The position numbers were made by a program, and so were the translations under genes. A stretch of 64,000 nt of DNA. It comes from Maniola hyperantus (taxonomy: Eukaryota; Arthropoda; Insecta; Lepidoptera; Nymphalidae). This document shows, one piece after another, positions 58,332 to 64,000 of this stretch. The stretch spans positions 9,486,001 through 9,550,000 of the forward strand of contig NC_048554.1 in assembly GCF_902806685.2 (NCBI RefSeq), read 5' to 3'. Below the pieces are notes generated by a model. The model searched no databases and was not told where the DNA came from. It saw only the letters and a list, made by a program, of their open reading frames with translations. Numbering within the stretch: the stretch's first letter is position 1; every line of letters begins with the position of its first letter.

Positions 58332-58492
58332 CTGAGATCTATATGGCGTACTTTGACTTTGCTCAGGCTTAAGTTTCAGTTAAAACGAGACAAACATATG
58401 CCAGTGATATTACTCTGTCACAGTTCACGACGCTGTCGCATTTAAACAGTGTCTTAAGTCAGAGCAAAGTCAAAGTGTGCTCTATAGATCTT
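58332..58492 (+). mobile_element. MITE with long inverted repeats (ACTTTGACTTTGCTC)
   Basis: The arms at 58332-58380 and 58447-58492 are inverted copies at roughly 80% identity, with GAGATCTATA, ACTTTGACTTTGCTC and CTTAAG conserved. The loop region is about 65 bp. Confidence 0.6.
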
Positions 58493-58956
58493 AATTCTCA
58501 AACCTTAGACGTGATAATCCAGAGTAAAATAAAACAACCTGGGGATAGGTAGAGCACTGAATAGTTAATAGGGGTAAGTATAGCTTTTATGGCCTCTTAA
58601 TCCAACTATACTTTTTTTAATTTATTTAGAAAACAAACAGCTAAACAGTAAACATATTACATAGTTTTAAATTTAATCTAGAAATTTCATTAAGCCAGTG
58701 AAGCACTTAGGTATAATATTATGATGAATGATGTCATTAGGTGGTAAGTATGAGATGGGACTTTCATTTATTTTCCAATTCTATTTTTTTATCGACTCCG
58801 ATTCACGCCACTCGAAGAGATTCAGAATTCGAACAAAAACTGAATCGCAAAGGACGCATGTCCATGGTCGCTCTGTTTGCGCTTGCACTTTATTAGGTAT
58901 ACTTAGGTATAGGTAAGGTAGGTACTAGGTGGTACTAGGACACTAGGTAGGTATAG

Positions 58957-59101
58957 TACACGACAGGTCGAGATGGGGTATTGGGCGGGGTGACAACCGC
59001 ACGTCACCCGCGCCCGCTCGCACCGGGTTAGCGTGGGGTTTGTGCGGGTGTGCGGGGCGTTCCTTTCCCGATTGCCATCTCAACCTGTTGCGGACTATAC
59101 C
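58957..59101 (+). mobile_element. GC-rich inverted-repeat element (MITE-like), copy 2
   Basis: Ends TATAGTACACGACAGGTCGA and, inward, TATAGTCCGCAACAGGTTGA. The interior includes GCGCCCGCTCGCACCGGG. Flanking TAGGTAGG sequence makes the exact boundary ambiguous by a few bases. Confidence 0.65.
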
Positions 59102-59740
59102 TACCTACTGCGCACTTGATCAAGTAATTCTTTGCTGGGCAAAATGCAGGCAGCGCTAATATTTAAATAAAGCTTAACGCATCATTTCCTTTTGTAACTT
59201 CTTGCTTATACCTAGAGTAAAGAAGTTTTAGAGGTGGTTTTAATTTTTATTATTTTATCGACATAGACGTTTTGATTAGGTATTGGTTGATTTTGTAGTT
59301 TGGTTGTATAAATAATATGAATTGAAATATCCATTTATATTTTTAAATAAATTAGAAATTGACTGACTGATATCAACGTAAGTATAAATATATACCTACA
59401 TCTCAAACGGCTGAGCCTAGAAACTTATAAAAAATGTTTGCAGTAAGTTTTCGTTATAACGTAGACCCCCTAAGAAAGCATTTTTTTATAGATATTTTAG
59501 GCGAACGAAGCTAGTGCGGGTCAGCAAGTGTTTTATAAAAATAGCATTGAAATTTTACCACAAGAATATTTTTAAATATTTTAGTATCTACAACCTTAAA
59601 TATGCACTTTTCTGAAAGAGATATGTAGGATATTTTGATAGAATGAATACTTAGAAATAAAAAACTGGAAATCAAACAATGATTCTTTTTTAGACTTGCA
59701 GTAAATTTCTCTAGTCCGTGAGTAAATTCTAATTGTACAA

Positions 59741-59973
59741 CTAGCTGACGCCCGCGACTCCGTTCACGTGGATTTCATTTTTTTTTAATCCCGTAGGAAC
59801 TCTTGCGGGATAAAAAGTAGTCTATGTCATTCTCCAGGTCTTTAAATATAACTAACCATTCAAAAAATCACGCCAATCGGTTGCTCCGCTGCAGCGTAAT
59901 TGAAGGAAAAGCCAACAAACCGACAAACCAGCAAACCAACAAACAAACACACATTCGTATTTATAAAATGGGG
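59741..59973 (+). repeat. Family C repeat, complete
   Basis: ACTAGCTGACGCCCGCGACT to ACAAACACACATTCGTATTT. Here the Su(H)-like core is mutated (CCGTAGGAAC). Confidence 0.75.
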
Positions 59974-61491
59974 GTACTAATTTTTCTTAACTCTGTAGCT
60001 CATAGCTGATATACCTAGTAGGTAAGTATCTACATAGGACATACTGAGGTCGGTATGCGTTTTCATATTTCTCAAGCCCTGCATAATATTGCACATGAAT
60101 AAATTGAGTTATCAAGGTAATGCGATTTAAATTGTCCCGGAGGCTTTGACACCTGCATGGGAATAATCAAAGAGACATAAGAAAGACCTCTATTTGATAG
60201 GGCTTCGTGGCTTATTGTGCCCGGTCTGTTACCCATTCGACCTCTATACTATCTGATTTCCCCGCCTATGTTATAAAAGTGTGTTTAGTTATTGGTTTGT
60301 TCTTCAACCACGCCGCAACGGAACAAGATATTTCCAAACCTAGTCTTATCCAAATGCACTAAAAACCATTTTGTAGATAATTTAATGGTTATTTTATTTA
60401 TGCTTCTAACCATTTCGGTCGAGGAAACATTTAAGGGGGGAAGGAGAGGAAGCTGACAGCCTAGGGGTTGGGATATATGTAGTTCTAAGAGCATAAGGAG
60501 CACATGTGCCAAAAAACTGGGCTAGTATTTAAAAATTAGCAGCCAATCCATCGTCGGTTTTCAGACAAATTGTGTGGATGACACGTTATATCTAATGTAA
60601 GCTTACATATATATTTTCAGTCTATGAACATAAAATTTATCCTAGGTAGTGAACCTGTACTTAGTAGAAGCCTAGTGAAAAGTGATTGATTTAAAAGTTG
60701 TAGCCAGTGACGTATGCCAGGGTTGGTATATATACTAGAGTCTAGACAGGTAGGCTGCTAGTTTACTGGCAGATCATGACGAAAAATTTTCTACTAATTA
60801 CGACATTAAAAAAGAAACTAGCCAAAAAGTATTGTCTGGTTTTGTTAGGAATTATTGTCTAGTATTTTATGCATAATTATTTTATGATCAAATAATGTGT
60901 ATTAAACTATTTCAAATAGGGCAACTACATTTTTATATCTCTCTGATCTGCACACTATTGGTAGCAGCTAAGTTTTGGCTCGTAAAGCGAAATAATAATG
61001 GTCGAAGGCGGAACAAACCACGGTCCTCCAACGCGTGACCAGATATAATGGTGCAAACATAAGTAGGTGTTTTTGCCTACATTAAGTTAGGGCTACGGGC
61101 GGCCGGGACCCTTAAACATATGCGTGGACAATCCGCATTGCGAAGCTATAAGATAGAGCGTTTAAAATTAAATTGTATTATAATGATTGTAGTACAATAT
61201 GCAAGTACTTTACCTACATAAATAAAATGATCAAATCAAGTGTGTCTGGGCATTATAAATAGGTAAGTGGCTATGGAGCAAATAATCTTTAATAAGGCAT
61301 TGTTTGATTCGCCTATTCGTTGTAGGTAGGTAGTTTGAATATAATAATTATTAAATTGAAATAAGTCATATAAGTACCTTCCTGTTTTGGTCAGTAATTA
61401 ATCAACTAATTAACACTGCCCGCATCTTGGGCAGTTTGCCTCATTGCAGTGGAATCGATGATAGATTTAATTTAATTTTTTTAAGTTTATG
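59974..61491. other. Intergenic, no gene seen
   Basis: No recognised repeat or coding region; a GC-richer patch at 61080-61120 is too short to interpret. Confidence 0.45.
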
Positions 61492-61565
61492 TTTGGCACC
61501 ATTCCGCGCGGGCATGATTTGTATAGTAATTAGATAAGGCAAGCTTTGAGTTTTATTGTAATATT
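61492..61565 (+). mobile_element. Heavily 5'-truncated RLE retrotransposon 3' end
   Basis: It matches the final codons and 3' UTR of the 53-kb element (GGCACCATTCC, GCATGATTTGTA, AGTAATTAGATAAGGC, AGTTTTATTGTA), followed by a short A-rich tail near 61575. The 5' end starts abruptly at GGCACC, as expected from abortive reverse transcription. Confidence 0.65.
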
Positions 61566-62664
61566 TTCACATAAAAAAAATATTAATCAGATTTTTATAT
61601 CCATTTTATTTAGTTATGTTTAAGTTCAATTTTAAATTGAATTGTTAAATTACAAAGTCTAATTATGACTAAAATAAAGCACTAATCACACCAGTTAGAT
61701 TAAAAATTAGACCCGTTCATGCATTGATATCTTACTACAAGGAAAAGCACTTAAACAAACTTATTAAGATAAACACTTCTGTCCGGTCTTGAATGCGCTG
61801 ATTTGCTTTTCGCATACCTAAGAATAAGATAAAGAATTAGGTATACGTACCTATTACTTCTTAGAATTGAACACTTTTCAAGTATCTCTTGATGTCAATA
61901 AACTAAATTTTGAGTCAAGATAAAATGTTCTTATAATGTTATTATAGTTATAAGGTACATGCACCCAATAAATACCACCTTTATTGAAATGCTTATAATC
62001 ACAAAATTTATCGATCTATTAAAGTTCAACCAAGGTACTATGAATAAAATTTTGTGAAGATCCTATACATGGTGGAAAAAGTAATCAGCTTTATTTGTTT
62101 AAGAAACAGTACAAAAAAAGCTTATGTAGGCCAAATTAGGCACCCGGGTTCCTAATAAGGACCGACAGACCGAAAAGATAATACAGACAGACATACTTTC
62201 GCATTTCATATTAGTAGATATGGATTCAATAAAGCCAATTTTGCAATTGCCAAATAAACTTGGAAGGAATTAACTTTTGACAGTTTTTGTGTAGGAAATC
62301 TGCTTAGACAACCTCGAAATGAGCGTACGAGGTATATTATATTATTCGAGTTATCTAACGATTGAAAAATGCACGCACTGTTGAAGTCGTAGCCACCCCT
62401 TGCATGCACCAACTAATAAGTAGGAGACAAGTAGATGACCAGCTATCGATATCTCGTTCATTCAAAGTTCATCTGAATCGTTCAGTAACCTCAAGTTTGA
62501 TGAAGTAAAATGAATCTTTCCACATAATTGCTTTACTATAACTAACTTATAACCCGAAGTTCCTGTCACGCAAGTAAGCTCAATGTGAAAATTTTGTCAC
62601 GTCTGCTAGGGCTGCCAGTTTCTGCAAAAGTCTAAAATAAAATTATATCTACACATAGAAAGAT
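61566..62664. other. Intergenic, no gene seen
   Basis: AT-rich sequence, short frames only. Confidence 0.5.
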
Positions 62665-62830
62665 AGTTATTTTGAGTTGAGCTGAGTTTGTTGTGGGCTC
62701 TTCTCAGACCTGGGCGCGTTTGGAACCCTCGTAGGTTTAGTTTTAAGTACGCGTAAAAATTATCACCACTACAATATCATCAATCTTACACATGCAACAA
62801 CCAACCATCAAAAAGTGTAATTTATTACTT
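62665..62830 (+). repeat. Family G repeat
   Basis: GAGTTTGTTGTGGGCTCTTC, GGCGCGTTTGGAACCCTCG and TTATCACCACTACAATATC. Confidence 0.65.
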
Positions 62831-63084
62831 TATTAGTAACAAGAACCGTTCCTAATACGCTCCAAGGTATTTGTTAATAGGAAAAATCTATTAAAAAAGA
62901 GCGACAACTCTATTGTGAAAAAAACAGTCTCATGTCATGTGAGTGCACAATTAGTTTCATGTTACGGTGCTTGGCGTGGGCGTGTTTACTTGAGTGCAGG
63001 TTAATTGAGAATAGGTGACGCGATTGTGAATTAGGGATCGAGATCGAGTGAATGACTTCAGAGACTTTATAGGGACTGTAGACT

Positions 63085-63513
63085 AGTTCATAGCTCATTA
63101 GAGCCACCCGGCATCCCTGCAGCGCCTTGCCTCGTACGGTTAGCGGTTAGTATTCTTTATATGGACTTCTATAGACATCATATTACGCTCACTAAGTATA
63201 TCAACTCCGTAGCGTCAGCGGATCGCCTCGCTGGCAAGCTGTCCACGTGCGGACAGCTAGTCTACTCGCATGCTTGCCTTGCGTTGGCTGCTCATTGCCA
63301 AAGCACAGGTCCCGAGTGAATCGCGCGCTGTCTGCTAGAGATAATTCACGTGACGCACGTGCCAATCGTACCTAATGCCAATCGCTTACAGACCAATCAA
63401 AATTTTGTGGACTACACGAGGTTCACGTGCACCACCTGTCGACAACGAATGGACGCCGAACGACGACGAGGTGGTGCTAGTTAGATGCCGAGTGGCTCTA
63501 ATGAGCCATGAGC
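63085..63513 (+). mobile_element. 429-bp inverted-repeat element
   Basis: Termini of 31 bp (63085-63115 and 63483-63513) are inverted copies with three mismatches, centred on CTCATTAGAGCCAC. The interior is GC-rich with several CACGTG-like palindromes (GTCCACGTGCGGAC, TTCACGTGACGCACGTG). No open reading frame of note. The superfamily is not recognised. Confidence 0.55.
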
Positions 63514-63699
63514 TTTATTGTTAACTGAACGGGACCGGAACTAAGACACATGATTTGTCATCTCCATACAAGTTTGGTTAATTTAGGTACGCACAGACCT
63601 GAATTTTAAGAGTTTAGGCGTCGTTCCCAAAACCTTCGTCTACAGTTTCTGGGTTCGGCGTTCACTACTGAGACTGATGCAGATGGATGGATGGATTCA

Positions 63700-63835
63700 A
63701 TACAATCATCATCATCATGATCAACCCAATGCCAGCATTTTACTGAGCACAGTTCTCGTCTCAGAATGAGAAGGACTTACAGCCAGACTGCTATACGCTG
63801 GTCCAGTGCGGATTGGCAGACCTCAGGCAGGCAGA
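63700..63835 (-). mobile_element. SINE family D, 3' half
   Basis: AATCATCATCATCATGATCA, TACTGAGCACAGTTCTCGTC and CCAGTGCGGATTGGCAGACC. Confidence 0.65.
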
Positions 63836-63881
63836 ATTCAATACAATGCAAAATATTTAATAATAAAATATCTATTACCTA

Positions 63882-64000
63882 CTAGCTTAATGCTCGCGAC
63901 TTCGTCCGTGTGGACTACACAAATTTCAAACCCCTATTTCACCCCCTTAGGGGTTGAATTTTCAAAAATCCCTTCTTAGCGGATGCCTATACGTCATAAT
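63882..64000 (+). repeat. Family B repeat, cut by the window edge
   Basis: ACTAGCTTAATGCTCGCGAC through GGATGCCTATACGTCATAAT; the tail lies beyond 64000. Confidence 0.75.

Noticed and set aside
1..64000. E(spl) bHLH partner gene in the window
   Set aside because: No basic helix-loop-helix, Orange or WRPW-like segment appears in any frame I inspected.

Overview
This is eukaryotic, insect and most probably lepidopteran (moth or butterfly) DNA. It is AT-rich and almost all intergenic. It is saturated with short interspersed repeats of types I know from Lepidoptera, and with TAGGTA/TACCTA-rich low-complexity sequence. It also carries a short (CCTAA)4 block, the insect telomere unit. There are no operons, CRISPR arrays or rRNA genes, and I found no convincing tRNA gene. 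Species and chromosome cannot be told from the sequence.

One host gene can be supported well. It lies on the minus strand from about 15600 to 13690: a TATA-box promoter, a two-exon coding region (15492-15409 joined to 15229-14864, 149 codons), and a long 3' UTR. That UTR holds, in transcript sense, four Brd boxes (AGCTTTA), four GY boxes (GTCTTCC) and four K boxes (TGTGAT). This is the microRNA-target signature of Notch-pathway genes of the Bearded and Enhancer of split groups. The protein has a basic, acid-free N-terminal region and an NMANE motif matching the NXXN Neuralized-binding motif of Bearded proteins, and it has no bHLH domain. I therefore call it a Bearded / m4-m-alpha family member. 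No E(spl) bHLH partner gene is visible in the window.

The rest is mobile DNA of several ages. A 2.9-kb minus-strand non-LTR retrotransposon (53095-56018) encodes a zinc finger, reverse transcriptase and a C-terminal CCHC plus restriction-like endonuclease. It has a 53-nt poly(A) tail and a perfect 12-bp target-site duplication, but two single-base frameshifts at homopolymers. Three small 3' fragments of the same family lie at about 12.7, 47.3 and 61.5 kb. A decayed P-superfamily-like element (18402-19447) keeps the cysteine and histidine positions of a THAP zinc finger. Three copies of a 143-144 bp hAT-type MITE each have a perfect 8-bp target duplication. Other inverted-repeat elements lie at 13430, 35540, 58332, 58957 and 63085. 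A CR1/jockey-like LINE fragment sits inside another repeat at 4264-4717, and one copy of the GGCCAAGTGCGAGTC repeat is nested in a second copy of its own family at 29933-30768.

Several short non-repeat stretches are richer in GC and look promoter-like (23640-24030, 26980-27090, 32700-32960, 36940-37070, 39430-39990). Three of them contain the high-affinity Su(H) consensus CGTGGGAA. They may be distant control regions or first exons of genes beyond the window, but nothing here proves it. Oddities worth checking are a pair of overlapping perfect hairpins with identical GGAT loops followed by a 174-bp tandem duplication (57695-58112), a 120-bp direct repeat flanking an inserted repeat (41984-42470), and a 23-base C tract between the arms of a 9-bp inverted repeat (38636-38681).
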